In this document: piece by piece, positions 15,681 to 25,196 of the stretch
Numbering within the stretch: the stretch's first letter is position 1
Layout: the number at the start of each line of letters is the position of its first letter
DNA from: Flagellimonas sediminis
Lineage (GTDB): Bacteria; Bacteroidota; Bacteroidia; Flavobacteriales; Flavobacteriaceae
Reading direction: 5' to 3'
Assembly: GCF_010500845.1 (NCBI RefSeq)
Contig: NZ_JAAAMI010000005.1
Location: forward strand, 186,001 to 250,000
Length of the DNA: 64,000 bases
Program-made: the position numbers and the translations under genes
The notes under the pieces: model-generated
Database searches by the model: none
Told to the model about the DNA's origin: nothing
The model's input: the letters and a program-made list of their open reading frames with translations, nothing else

Positions 15681-16362
15681 AAAGTTGCTCCACCAAGGGT
15701 GGAACACCAGCTACGGCCGTTTTTGGAATAATGGTCAGGTTGCCAAAATCCGATGCCCGGACGGTGGGCCTTGGATCGATAAAATAAATGGGTGTATGGC
15801 GGTCCACATAATGGATCAGACTTGCCGCCGGATACACTTGCATGGAAGTACCGACAATGATCAAAATATCGGCTTGTTGTGTAATTTGGGCCGCGGTTTG
15901 CAACAAAGGCACCATTTCACCAAACCAAACAATATGTGGTCGCAATTGATGGCCGTGAGGATCGGTATCGCCTAAAACCAAGTCTTTTTTCCACTCCAAA
16001 ATATGGTTTTCATCCCTGCTACTGCGCACCTTGAACAGTTCCCCATGCAAATGTACCACATGGGTGCTTCCGGCCTGTTCATGAAGGTTATCGATATTTT
16101 GGGTCACAATGCTCACATCAAATTGGGCTTCGAGTTCGGCAAGGGCCAGATGTCCTTGGTTCGGGCTTACTTCCAATAACTGTCGTCGCCGTTGGTTATA
16201 AAACTCCAGTACCAATTCCGGATTGCGTGCAAAACCTTGGGGTGAGGCCACTTCCATCACGTCATGGCCCTCCCAAAGCCCATCGGCATCGCGAAAGGTT
16301 TTCAATCCGCTTTCGGCGCTCATTCCCGCTCCGGTTAAAACAACGATTTTTGGCTTGGGCAT
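15664..16362 (-). CDS. cobB: Sir2-family NAD-dependent protein deacylase
   Basis: 232 residues from ATG 16362 (a TTG lies 6 bp upstream). Sirtuin motifs in order: GAGMSAESGLKTFRD near residue 10 (NAD binding), FYNQRR near 55, TQNIDNLHEQAG near 95, catalytic HLHGEL near 115, WFGEMVP, and IIVGTSMQVYPAA near 185. The YxxR motif in FYNQRR is the feature that lets SIRT5/CobB-type sirtuins accept succinyl- or malonyl-lysine. The four zinc cysteines of many sirtuins are absent, as in several bacterial members. It overlaps the convergent haem-protein gene by 17 nt. Confidence 0.92.
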   Translation of the reverse strand: MPKPKIVVLTGAGMSAESGLKTFRDADGLWEGHDVMEVASPQGFARNPELVLEFYNQRRRQLLEVSPNQGHLALAELEAQFDVSIVTQNIDNLHEQAGSTHVVHLHGELFKVRSSRDENHILEWKKDLVLGDTDPHGHQLRPHIVWFGEMVPLLQTAAQITQQADILIIVGTSMQVYPAASLIHYVDRHTPIYFIDPRPTVRASDFGNLTIIPKTAVAGVPPLVEQLFSTFS

Positions 16363-16376
16363 GGTCAAAAAGCGAT

Positions 16377-17879
16377 TTAATTGGTCAAAAATGTCCTGAC
16401 ATCTGTGGCTAACTTGATCAAATCCGGTTCGTGAGTGTACATCATGTGGCCTGCCTCATAATAGAACATCTGTATCTTTTCACGTTCAATACCATTTCGG
16501 GAAAATGTATACTCGGCATCGAAGAAAGGACAGATCAGATCATAATATCCATTGGCCACCATCACTTTCATGCCGGTATTGCGCCTCATCGTTTCGCTTA
16601 ATTTGCGGGTCACGTTCACATAGGAAGGCTCCCAACCCTGGCCATCGGGTACCGGTTTCCAATTCCATTTGCCATAAATGGCCCCGTTACTGGTTAAATA
16701 GGGCCGATCCATTTTAATATTGAGGTCTGTGGCAAAGTAATGGTTCAGAGCGGCGGTGTAGGCCGAACTGATCTGATAGCTGGCCGGATCGCCCAAGTGG
16801 GGGCCATCGGAAAGTTTGTCCACTTCGTCACCCATAAAACGACCGTCCAACCGCCCAACGGCAAGTCCTTCATCGGCCAATAACTGTTTTTGGAACCGGG
16901 GCATCAATACCCTCAAATTTGATTTGAGAATGTAGGCCTTTTCCAGGCCCATAAAGTAACTGAGTTGTTCGGCAATGTTATCTTTTTCGGTAGCTGATAG
17001 CAACGATCCTTTGTACAAAGCAGGGGCATAGGTGTTGTAGGTGAAATTACGACATTCCTGCACAAAGGCATCCAAGGATTTGCCCTGTCCCGTTTTTTTG
17101 TGGTACCAAGCGGTGGCCGCCATACTGGGCAGATAGGTCAGGTAGGAGGTAATATTGTCGTGTTCCGATGTGGAGCCTGCATAATCCAATGCCTGCGAAA
17201 TCAAGATCAGGCCATTGAGTGCCATATTCTGGCCCCCACCTTCCAGGGCATTGGCCACTCCGGCCGCCCTTGTGGTACCAAAACTTTCCCCGATGATGTA
17301 TTTGGGCGACATCCAGCGGTTGTTCTCGGTTGCCCAGTGTCGCATAAACTGGGCCACGGAATTGGCGTCTTGGGTGAGTCCCCAAAAGTCTTCGACCTTG
17401 CCTTTCCCGATAACCTTGCTGTACCCGGTCCCCACGGGATCGATGAATACCAGATCGGTAAGATCGAGAATACCGTGTGTGTTTGTTACCATGGTATAGG
17501 GCGCGGCCCCGTCATCCTTGGTGGCATCGGAGTCCACTTTCACCAATTTGGGACCGAACATTCCCATTTGCAACCACATGGATGCCGAACCAGGCCCACC
17601 GTTGAACACAAAGGTCACCGGGCGTTTGGTGGTGTCCGTAGTTCCCGTTTGTACATACGCCACTGACCACAATGAAGCCACAGGTTCCCCTGATTTGTTC
17701 TTTAAATAGGTTTCCGAGGCAACGGCTTTGTATTTGATCAATTTGCCACCATTCATGATTTGGTGATTGGAGACAAAGACTTTCGGTTCTGGAATGCTAG
17801 TGGAATCGGTGATTTTATCCTGTGCTGTAACGAACAAAGAAAGCAGCAAGCATGAAACGAGGGTGGATAGTTTTCCCAT
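16377..17879 (-). CDS. S10-like serine carboxypeptidase family protein, exported
   Basis: 500 residues with a Sec signal peptide (MGKLSTLVSCLLLSLFVTAQ). Alpha/beta hydrolase of the peptidase S10 type: oxyanion motif VFNGGPGSASMWLQ near residue 100, LVFIDPVGTGYS, nucleophile elbow IGESFGTTRAAG near 190, catalytic Asp in ANGYYDLICPF near 440, and catalytic His in EAGHMMYTHE near 475. It probably trims C-terminal residues from peptides in the periplasm or outside the cell. Ends 14 bp upstream of the sirtuin start; both on minus. Confidence 0.9.
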   Translation of the reverse strand: MGKLSTLVSCLLLSLFVTAQDKITDSTSIPEPKVFVSNHQIMNGGKLIKYKAVASETYLKNKSGEPVASLWSVAYVQTGTTDTTKRPVTFVFNGGPGSASMWLQMGMFGPKLVKVDSDATKDDGAAPYTMVTNTHGILDLTDLVFIDPVGTGYSKVIGKGKVEDFWGLTQDANSVAQFMRHWATENNRWMSPKYIIGESFGTTRAAGVANALEGGGQNMALNGLILISQALDYAGSTSEHDNITSYLTYLPSMAATAWYHKKTGQGKSLDAFVQECRNFTYNTYAPALYKGSLLSATEKDNIAEQLSYFMGLEKAYILKSNLRVLMPRFQKQLLADEGLAVGRLDGRFMGDEVDKLSDGPHLGDPASYQISSAYTAALNHYFATDLNIKMDRPYLTSNGAIYGKWNWKPVPDGQGWEPSYVNVTRKLSETMRRNTGMKVMVANGYYDLICPFFDAEYTFSRNGIEREKIQMFYYEAGHMMYTHEPDLIKLATDVRTFLTN

Positions 17880-17981
17880 AGTGTGGTTTGTTTGCCTAAA
17901 TATAGAAAAAGCAATGGTCTCGAATCCATTTTGGTAGCTATCAAAATGAACCGTACAGTGGCATTTTATGTGAGGAGAAGT

Positions 17982-18368
17982 TTATTCGAGGTCCGAATCG
18001 GTTATGGTCAACCGATATTCAAATCGGTTCGTTTCCGGTTCGGTCAACACCCAGGCTGCATCATCGATGGGGTCTTGGGAATAGACCAGCACGTAATCGG
18101 TACCGGTCAATACGTACAATTTAATGGCACTGAAGAGCTCAGAGTCCGCAGGTGTAATGGGACTGGAAACTGGATTGAGACTACTTCCGATGGAAAACCG
18201 GGATTGGTTCTCCACGGCTATAAAGTTGTCGTTCTCGGACAAATAAAATAAGTCAGTGGTAGTGGCATTTTGAAGAAGGTAGTTGGTCTCAAAACCTGAG
18301 ATTTCTTCTTCGTCACATTGAAACGCCAACAGAAAGGGCACCAGGAGCAAAAGCAGTTTCTTTTTCAT
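17982..18368 (-). CDS. Small hypothetical lipoprotein
   Basis: 128 residues. The N-terminus MKKKLLLLLVPFLLAFQC is a lipoprotein-like signal (Cys about 18), although Gln before Cys is not typical. The mature part starts DEEEISGFETNYLLQNATT and seems to be one beta-rich domain. Alternative ATG 6 bp upstream. It lies alone between the S10 peptidase and the DUF6090 gene on the same strand. No family recognised. Confidence 0.72.
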   Translation of the reverse strand: MKKKLLLLLVPFLLAFQCDEEEISGFETNYLLQNATTTDLFYLSENDNFIAVENQSRFSIGSSLNPVSSPITPADSELFSAIKLYVLTGTDYVLVYSQDPIDDAAWVLTEPETNRFEYRLTITDSDLE

Positions 18369-18529
18369 AACCATTTAATTTACATAGCACAGGAAATATA
18401 CGCTATTATAGTTTTCGATTTACAATGGGTAAGTTTAAGAGATGGTTAATTATGCGCAGATGTCTGGGAGTTAGGTAGATGCATGTAACGCCATCAAACG
18501 ATTTGTTATGGCCATAAGTGTATTCCTCA

Positions 18530-19282
18530 TCATTCCTTACTTTGGATTTCATTTTCCAGATCAGCGATCAAACTCTGATATTCGGCCTCCAGACTTTCCC
18601 CTTTGGTGATCACCACGTTCATTTTGTTGAGCAGCAAAATGTACATATTCTTGAGTCGTTGCGAATCGAAGGTTTCACGATAAAGAGCGCTATCCTTTTG
18701 TTTTTCCGCTGGGGTTCGTTTTCGGATTTTGGCCAAGATGGAAGGGTCAATACTTAGATTTTCGATGAAATTTTTTTCCAAATGGTCTTTCGTGAATTCG
18801 GTTACCTCATCTTCAATTTCTTGGTAATCGGCCACTCTATCGTACAATTTGGAAATTCTATTGCGCAACGAATCGTTGGTGATGATCTCAATTTTACCGG
18901 AATTGATGATGGCATTGTAAATTCCGGTGGAGGGGTCGAACGTATAATTCTCCACATTGGTGGTGATCAAGGAATCCAGATATACCAGTTTCCGGTTGGA
19001 CACATCGGAGAAAAGCACTTCTTGCAGGCTTCGGTTTCTATGGACCTGCGCCTCTAAAATAAGGTCCAACTCGTCCAAATTGATTTTGATCGACTCATGC
19101 AGACTTTTTAAGGTTTGCAGCTCCGCCTTTCGCAATTGTTGGTTTTCGTTCCAGTTGTTGATGCGCAGAGCGATCAATATTCCAAGGACCACCAGGAGGA
19201 TTTCACCCAAGGCATAGATCACATACTTGCAAAGTTTGCTTTCCGCAATCAACCCTTGTCTTATTTTTCTAAAAAGTTTCAT
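18530..19282 (-). CDS. DUF6090 family membrane protein
   Basis: 250 residues. N-terminal block MKLFRKIRQGLIAESK, then one membrane helix (YVIYALGEILLVVLGILIALRINNWNE, about 20-45), as in the DUF6090 family common in Flavobacteriia. The rest is a charged, mostly helical extracytoplasmic domain with coiled-coil stretches and the conserved-looking SGKIEIITNDSLRNRISKLYD. Single gene; function unknown. Confidence 0.85.
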   Translation of the reverse strand: MKLFRKIRQGLIAESKLCKYVIYALGEILLVVLGILIALRINNWNENQQLRKAELQTLKSLHESIKINLDELDLILEAQVHRNRSLQEVLFSDVSNRKLVYLDSLITTNVENYTFDPSTGIYNAIINSGKIEIITNDSLRNRISKLYDRVADYQEIEDEVTEFTKDHLEKNFIENLSIDPSILAKIRKRTPAEKQKDSALYRETFDSQRLKNMYILLLNKMNVVITKGESLEAEYQSLIADLENEIQSKE

Positions 19283-19409
19283 TGACTATTTTTTTACATC
19301 CAATGGTGAACCACGTGTTTATATGAATATAAAGCACATCTATATGTACCCAAATTGGCACAAAATCTTCTAAAACCCAACTTTTACAAAAATTTCTATC
19401 TTGTGCACC

Positions 19410-20063
19410 ATGATGGATCTCGATCTTTTGGCCTATTTGGAAGGATACCTTACCGAGGAGCGCAAACAGCGGTTTTTGGAGGTGTTAAAGCTTCGTACAC
19501 GGCACATTACCGTTGCCATTGAAGATGTCTTCCAAATGCACAATACCAGTGCTATTATCCGCAGTTGTGATGTGTTCGGGGTGCAGGAAGTGCATGTAGT
19601 GGAGGACCGTTTCGCCAGAATGCTGGATAAGAACATTGCCATGGGCGCTGAAAAATGGGTAGATGTGTATAAATACCACAACTCTACTGCTTGCATGGCT
19701 GCCTTGAAAAAACAAGGATATCAAATTATTGCCACCACACCACATGACAACTCCACGCTGTTATCCGATTTTTTCCCGGACCAAAAGTCGGCCCTATTTT
19801 TTGGCACGGAAAAAGGGGGTTTAAGTGACGAGGTTATGCAACAGGCCGACGGATTCCTTAAAATTCCCATGGTCGGCTTTTCGGAAAGCTTGAACGTTTC
19901 CGTAGCGGCGGCTATCATCATCCAAGAGGTGGCACATAAAGTAAGGACCTCCCAACTGGATTGGTGCCTGACCGACGACGAAATCCTTGAAAAGCGATTG
20001 GACTGGACGAAAAAATCCATTCAACATGTAAAAGGCATCATCAAAAGGTATTATGCCGACTGA
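19410..20063 (+). CDS. trmH: tRNA/rRNA 2'-O-methyltransferase of the SpoU (TrmH) class
   Basis: 217 residues from ATG 19410 (a TTG lies 9 bp upstream in frame). SpoU-family knotted methyltransferase: motif 1 near residue 45 (HNTSAIIRSCDVFGVQEVHVVE), motif 2 near 130 (FFGTEKGGLSDEVMQQAD), motif 3 near 155 (KIPMVGFSESLNVSVAAAI). TrmH methylates G18 of tRNA. The short N-terminal extension (YLTEERKQRFLEVLKLRTRH) is like TrmH rather than RlmB. Monocistronic, followed by a SRPBCC gene 42 bp on. Confidence 0.9.
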   Translation: MMDLDLLAYLEGYLTEERKQRFLEVLKLRTRHITVAIEDVFQMHNTSAIIRSCDVFGVQEVHVVEDRFARMLDKNIAMGAEKWVDVYKYHNSTACMAALKKQGYQIIATTPHDNSTLLSDFFPDQKSALFFGTEKGGLSDEVMQQADGFLKIPMVGFSESLNVSVAAAIIIQEVAHKVRTSQLDWCLTDDEILEKRLDWTKKSIQHVKGIIKRYYAD

Positions 20064-20105
20064 GGATTTTTTGTATTTTTAGCTGTAAACCAATTCGTTA
20101 CCGTT

Positions 20106-20630
20106 ATGTTGTTCCTGTATATCCTCTTGGGGCTTGTAGTGCTCATCCTGATTTTGGCCGCCCTTGCGCCTAAAACGTATGATGTTTCGCGATCTGTTGA
20201 AATTGCCAAGCCTAAATCTGAAGTTTTTCAGCAATTAAAGTATTTAAAAAAGCAGGATGAATGGAGTCCGTGGGCCAGACGGGATCCCAACATGGAGCAA
20301 AAGTTTACGGGTACCGATGGCGAGGTAGGGGCGATCAGCTATTGGAACGGAAACAAGGAAGTTGGGGAAGGGGAGCAGGAAATTACCAAAATTGCGGACG
20401 GGGAACGGGTTGAGACCCAACTCCGATTTCTGAAACCTTGGAAATCTACATCGGATGCTTATTTGATCTCTGAGGCGTTGGATGACAACCATACCAAGGT
20501 GATTTGGGGATTTTCAGGCAAGAACAAGTTTCCCATGAGTATTATGATGTTGTTCATGAACATGGATAAAATAATCGGGAAAGACTTTGAGGAAGGCCTG
20601 TCCAATTTGAAAAATATTTTGGAAAAATAA
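20106..20630 (+). CDS. SRPBCC-fold protein (polyketide cyclase-like)
   Basis: 174 residues. One N-terminal membrane helix (LFLYILLGLVVLILILAALAP), then a START/SRPBCC-like domain: YDVSRSVEIAKPKSEVFQQL, WSPWARRDPNMEQKFTG, VGAISYWNGNKEVGEGEQEI and the long C-terminal helix DFEEGLSNLKNIL. Such domains bind hydrophobic small molecules; the ligand here is unknown. Convergent with the amylase gene, 7 bp apart. Confidence 0.85.
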   Translation: MLFLYILLGLVVLILILAALAPKTYDVSRSVEIAKPKSEVFQQLKYLKKQDEWSPWARRDPNMEQKFTGTDGEVGAISYWNGNKEVGEGEQEITKIADGERVETQLRFLKPWKSTSDAYLISEALDDNHTKVIWGFSGKNKFPMSIMMLFMNMDKIIGKDFEEGLSNLKNILEK

Positions 20631-20637
20631 CGGGAAT

Positions 20638-22326
20638 CTACTGCTCCAACAGTTCCAAAAGGGCGGTATCAAAGTCATTTTCCAATACCACTTTACCGTT
20701 GGTGACCATTACTTCGGTCTCGGAATAGGTGTCGAACAGCTTAGTGCCATCACCAAAGAATCCTTTTACGGAAAGCGACTTTTTGCCTTTGGGCAGGTCC
20801 AATCCCACCACCACTTTGTCCTTGTATTCGTCTTCCATATAGGTTCTGGAGAATACATAAGGAGCCTTGGTCAAGATTTTATGTTTGCCAGCTCCAATGG
20901 AGGGGTGATTTCTTCGGAATTGCCCCAATTTTTGCCAGTGTTTGTGTATTTTCTGGATTTCGGGAACCGTGTCCAAGTCCTTCCAGTTCATGAACGAACG
21001 GAGGTTGGCATCACCTTCGGCACCTTCCACGATCAATGGCCTTGAGGTTTCATCCCCATAATAAATTTGGGAGGCCCCAGGTGTCAACAATAGCACATTG
21101 GCTGCCCTATATGGTTTTTTACGTTCACGATCGAACGGTGCGCCATCATCATGGGAGGAAAGGTAGTTCAGGACACTCTTTCCTTTTAATTTGGTATTCA
21201 GGAGGTTACTGTATTTCGTAAAAATGGACTCATAGGTGTTGTTGGCATCACTCTTCAACTCAAAATTGATGAGGCTTTTGAAGCCATATCCGAAGAAATC
21301 CACCTTTCTGTCCCCAAAATCGTAATCACGTCCGCCAGAAATGCCATAATTGTATACCTCACCAACCATATAGAAAGGGTTTTCATCCAAAATCTTGTCT
21401 TGATGTTTCTTCTTCCACATGTCGAAGGCATAACAGGCTTCTTTGTAAAGGTCTCCCCAAGCATTTTCGTTCACGTGCTTTACGGTATCCACCCGAAAGC
21501 CGTCCACGCCATAATCGTTAATATAATCTGTCAACCATTTGATGATGTAATATCTTGGTGCCCTTGGGTAATTGGTACGTTCAAAAAACAAGTTTAGCTC
21601 GTCCAATTCCTTGCTTAACCTACCTTCATCTTTCCATTTGGCCAAAAGGGCATCGGGCAATTCCACAGGCTCATCGGATTCGGTCAGGATATCTGGCAGG
21701 TTGGCCACCAAGGTACATTCCGTGGTGTTTTCATACGTGGTGAATTCACAGGTAGGGCCAGTCCTTACCCAATCATCGGGCCAAACAGGGTCCTTATCGG
21801 TCACAGGTCCGGTATGGTTCAATACTACATCCAAAAGGATACGTATTCCTTTACCGTGGGCTACTTTGACCAAATTGGCCAAATCTTTTTTCGTTCCAAA
21901 ATTAGGGTCCATGGAAGTCCAGTCCTTGGTCCAATAACCATGATAACCGTAAGTATTGCCAGTGCCTTCGTTTGTGGCACCATGAATTTGTTCTACAATG
22001 GGTGTCAACCAAATGGCATTTACGCCCAAATCGGTAAAATATCCTTCTTCTATTTTTTGAATGATGCCTTGGATGTCGCCGCCTTCAAATCCGCGTAAGA
22101 CCCCAGTTTCTTCGGTACGGTCAAAATTTACATCGTTTTTGGGGTTGCCATTGTTGAAACGATCGGTCAACAAAAAATATACATTGGCCCCTTCCCAAAC
22201 AAAGGGAACCTCTTTTTTGGGTTCTTGTAGTTCTGCTACCTGCACTGTTGTCTCTTCTTGCTTTGGAACTTCCTTACATCCTGAAAATAGGGGTATCATG
22301 GACATGACGACAAGTAGTTTTTTCAT
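20638..22326 (-). CDS. Alpha-amylase family glycoside hydrolase (GH13), lipoprotein
   Basis: 562 residues with lipoprotein signal MKKLLVVMSMIPLFSGC (Cys about 17). The (beta/alpha)8 catalytic domain shows GH13 regions: I DVVLNHTG near residue 165, II GFRVDTVKHV with the nucleophile Asp near 275, III MVGEVYNYG with the acid/base Glu near 320, and IV YLSSHDDG near 390. The final ~80 residues form the usual beta-sandwich domain C. Probably surface- or periplasm-anchored and acts on alpha-glucans. No SusC/SusD pair is nearby, so it is not in a clear polysaccharide-utilisation locus here. Confidence 0.93.
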   Translation of the reverse strand: MKKLLVVMSMIPLFSGCKEVPKQEETTVQVAELQEPKKEVPFVWEGANVYFLLTDRFNNGNPKNDVNFDRTEETGVLRGFEGGDIQGIIQKIEEGYFTDLGVNAIWLTPIVEQIHGATNEGTGNTYGYHGYWTKDWTSMDPNFGTKKDLANLVKVAHGKGIRILLDVVLNHTGPVTDKDPVWPDDWVRTGPTCEFTTYENTTECTLVANLPDILTESDEPVELPDALLAKWKDEGRLSKELDELNLFFERTNYPRAPRYYIIKWLTDYINDYGVDGFRVDTVKHVNENAWGDLYKEACYAFDMWKKKHQDKILDENPFYMVGEVYNYGISGGRDYDFGDRKVDFFGYGFKSLINFELKSDANNTYESIFTKYSNLLNTKLKGKSVLNYLSSHDDGAPFDRERKKPYRAANVLLLTPGASQIYYGDETSRPLIVEGAEGDANLRSFMNWKDLDTVPEIQKIHKHWQKLGQFRRNHPSIGAGKHKILTKAPYVFSRTYMEDEYKDKVVVGLDLPKGKKSLSVKGFFGDGTKLFDTYSETEVMVTNGKVVLENDFDTALLELLEQ

Positions 22327-22419
22327 GAATTGGGATTTTGTCTAAAGCTATAAAATGAATATGGAATTCGAAAATTTATTTATAGCCGGGTCACGGAGAC
22401 CACTATGCCTTCAACCCTT

Positions 22420-23199
22420 TTACTGTTTTCTGTTCAGCACCTTGTATTCTTCATAACAGCTTGAGATGGCGTCCAAAATCTGGAGGTCGTTCGCTGTAGT
22501 GATGAAGGATTTGGAGTAGTTGCAATTGTTCAAAATGTCCTCAATATCCACTTTTTCCAACTGGAGAAGTTCCATCAAGGTTTCCCGGTCAAATTTGGAC
22601 GCCAAAAGGTCACGGATGTTATCATCTTCCTTAATTTGGCGAAGTTTCCGCATTTGCCTGGGCTTTTTCCCAAAAAGGTTCCGCAGCAGGTCCGCTGGAT
22701 TGAGAATGGCTCCCAAAACCTTGGTCACCGCGCTGGGATTTTTGCTTCCCGCCTCATAACTGGTAGGCAATCCTGAAATGCTATATTGTTGGGAATTGTT
22801 GATGGGCAGGTTCTTTACATCTATTTCGAGATAACCTGTAAGTTGATATGGTCTAACGATCACTTCTTCTAGGGCGTAAGCCAATTCTGTTAGGGCAATT
22901 TTGGTATCCCCAAACCTGAACATGTCATTTGTGACCCGTACTTTTTGTGTCTTGAAACCGAGGTAGGACAAGTAAAGGGTATCATTCACGGCCGCCGAAA
23001 TGGTAAACCTTCCATTTTGGTCCGTAATGGTTCCCTTTACCAGGTTCAGGTTGATGACGTGCACACTTTCCAAGGGAAAATCCGTTTGTGCATTGACAAC
23101 CGTGGCCGTAATATCCCTTATTTCCTGATTTTCTTCCTCAGTTTGGGCAAAGCCCATAAGGGAGACCAAGAAAAAAAATGTTAGTAGAATTCTTCTCAT
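22420..23199 (-). CDS. Carboxypeptidase-regulatory-like domain protein, exported
   Basis: 259 residues. Sec signal peptide (MRRILLTFFFLVSLMGFAQ), then a CarboxypepD_reg-like beta-sandwich at about 28-105 (ITATVVNAQTDFPLESVHV, GTITDQNGRFTIS, LYLSYLGFKTQKV), as found at the N-terminus of TonB receptors but here without plug or barrel. The C-terminal half is basic and helical (LRNLFGKKPRQMRKLRQIKED). Likely periplasmic. Single gene; function unknown. Confidence 0.82.
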   Translation of the reverse strand: MRRILLTFFFLVSLMGFAQTEEENQEIRDITATVVNAQTDFPLESVHVINLNLVKGTITDQNGRFTISAAVNDTLYLSYLGFKTQKVRVTNDMFRFGDTKIALTELAYALEEVIVRPYQLTGYLEIDVKNLPINNSQQYSISGLPTSYEAGSKNPSAVTKVLGAILNPADLLRNLFGKKPRQMRKLRQIKEDDNIRDLLASKFDRETLMELLQLEKVDIEDILNNCNYSKSFITTANDLQILDAISSCYEEYKVLNRKQ

Positions 23200-23274
23200 G
23201 CAATCTTTGTAGGTATAAATGTACTAAACAAAGAAAAATAAACAGGATCCCGCTATGATTTAATATAGAATTAA

Positions 23275-25056
23275 CTAATAAAAACCAGGTCTCTTTTTAC
23301 CTCCCTTTTTGGCAAAATTTCCTTTTTTGCCACTTTTGAAAGGCTTGTTGCCCCTGTCTTTGCGACCACCGCCTTGATAGCCTCCTCCTTTTCTACCGCT
23401 ACGTTTTTTGCCACCGCCTTTGCCGCCGCCGCCTCCTGGCTTGGTGGATACTTCAACGTTTATAAAGCGTCCGTCAACCTTAAATTCGGTAAAGGTTTGG
23501 ATGATAAGTTCGGTAAGCTGTGCATCAGTATTGAAGAAGGAAAAACTGTCCTTGGTATCCACATTGTAGATGTCTTCTTTTTCCAGATTTAAGGTATCGC
23601 GAAGAAAATCCTTTAAAGACATCCAATCGTAACCATCACGCTCTCCAATGTTGATGAAATAACGCACAGATCCCTCCGATGGAAGATCGTCCTTGGAGAA
23701 ATCTTCCCGGTCGCCTCTTTCTTTCCCGCCTTCGGAAGAATTCAGGTCTTTGGTCTTGCTGTAGTAGTTATAGAATTGGGTGAATTCCACGGAAACCATT
23801 TTTTTGATCAATTCGTCACGGTCAATGCCATCCAACACATCATAAATGGCGGGTAGGTAACTGTCTATTTCCTTATTGATCTTGGTGTCCTTTATCTTAT
23901 TGGCCAAATGGTACAACTGGATCTCACATATTTCAATTCCTGAGGGAATTTGTTTTTGTATGAATTCCTGCTTGATCTTACTTTCTATGGATCTTATCTT
24001 CCTTATTTCTGAACGTGTTACGATGACCATGGAAATACCTGATTTCCCGGCCCTACCGGTCCTGCCACTTCGGTGGGTGTAGGTTTCGATCTCATCAGGA
24101 AGCTGATAATTGATAACGTGGGTGATATCATCCACATCGATGCCACGTGCGGCCACATCGGTGGCAACAAGCATCTGTACCTGTTTCTTTCTAAAGGCGT
24201 TCATCACCAAATCCCTTTGGTTTTGGCTTAGATCCCCATGCAGTGCACCTGCATTGTAACCATCCTCGATCAACTTTTCGGCCACTTTTTGGGTATCGCG
24301 TTTGGTACGACAGAAAACCACTGAAAATATTCCGGGGTTGGCATCGGCCAAGCGTTTAAGGGCGGAGTAGCGATCTCTTCCTCCAACGGTATAATATTCG
24401 TGTTGTACGGTGGCGGCTCCTGCATTTTTGGTTCCCACGGTAATCTCAACGGGATTATCCATGAATTTTTTGGCAATGGAAGCCACTTCTTTGGGCATAG
24501 TGGCCGAGAAGAGCCAAGTTAATTTTTCTTCAGGGGTGTTGGACAAAATATCCTTGATGTCCTCATAAAAGCCCATGTTCAACATTTCATCGGCCTCATC
24601 GAGAACGCAATAATCAATTTTGGAAATATCGACCATTCCTCGGCCGATCATATCTTTCATACGACCTGGGGTGGCCACAACGATCTGCGCTCCTCTTTTG
24701 ATCTGGCTTGCCTGTTCGGTAATGCTCGCGCCACCATAAATGGCAACTACGTTCAATCCTTTAAGGTATTTGGAGTATAGTTTGATTTCATTTGTGATCT
24801 GCAAGCAGAGTTCACGGGTAGGGGAAAGGATCAATCCCTGCGTAGTTCTGCTCTCCACATTGATTTTTTGGATCATCGGGAAACCGAATGCTGCGGTCTT
24901 TCCTGTTCCGGTCTGCGCCAAGGCCACCAAATCGGTGTCTCGCTCCAATAAAATGGGGATTGCTTTTTCTTGTACTTCTGATGGAGTTTCAAATCCTAGG
25001 TCGGAAATAGCGTCCAATAAGGGTTGGTTCAACCCCAAGGTTTCAAATTTTGTCAT
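23275..25056 (-). CDS. DEAD-box ATP-dependent RNA helicase with RNA-binding tail
   Basis: 593 residues from ATG 25056 (MTKFETLGLNQPLL), chosen because the Q motif follows directly. Helicase motifs: Q near 5-30, I AQTGTGKTAAFG, Ia PTRELCLQ, II VLDEADEMLNMG, III FSATMPKE, V ATDVAARGIDVDD, VI HRSGRTGRAGKSG. It then has a dimerisation-like linker, a DbpA-type RNA-binding domain (about 465-545; FINIGERDGYDWMSLKDFLRD, GRFINVEVS) and a Gly/Lys/Arg-rich tail. The layout is that of CsdA/DeaD helicases, which act in ribosome assembly and RNA decay, often in cold. Exact assignment is uncertain. Confidence 0.93.
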   Translation of the reverse strand: MTKFETLGLNQPLLDAISDLGFETPSEVQEKAIPILLERDTDLVALAQTGTGKTAAFGFPMIQKINVESRTTQGLILSPTRELCLQITNEIKLYSKYLKGLNVVAIYGGASITEQASQIKRGAQIVVATPGRMKDMIGRGMVDISKIDYCVLDEADEMLNMGFYEDIKDILSNTPEEKLTWLFSATMPKEVASIAKKFMDNPVEITVGTKNAGAATVQHEYYTVGGRDRYSALKRLADANPGIFSVVFCRTKRDTQKVAEKLIEDGYNAGALHGDLSQNQRDLVMNAFRKKQVQMLVATDVAARGIDVDDITHVINYQLPDEIETYTHRSGRTGRAGKSGISMVIVTRSEIRKIRSIESKIKQEFIQKQIPSGIEICEIQLYHLANKIKDTKINKEIDSYLPAIYDVLDGIDRDELIKKMVSVEFTQFYNYYSKTKDLNSSEGGKERGDREDFSKDDLPSEGSVRYFINIGERDGYDWMSLKDFLRDTLNLEKEDIYNVDTKDSFSFFNTDAQLTELIIQTFTEFKVDGRFINVEVSTKPGGGGGKGGGKKRSGRKGGGYQGGGRKDRGNKPFKSGKKGNFAKKGGKKRPGFY

Positions 25057-25196
25057 AATGGTATATACCTTTGATCGCAAATATGTTGTGTTGCATAGAG
25101 CGGTTTTAGTATATCCCAGTAGCCCATCGCAACACCTTGCCCATACCGGCGGCGTTAATAAAGCGGCAAAGGTACGCTAAATATGATCAGTGGGAT

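Noticed and set aside
17100-17666. Long plus-strand open frame opposite the S10 peptidase
   Set aside because: Antisense shadow of a well-supported gene; composition (Gly/His/Cys-rich) is typical of reverse-frame artefacts.
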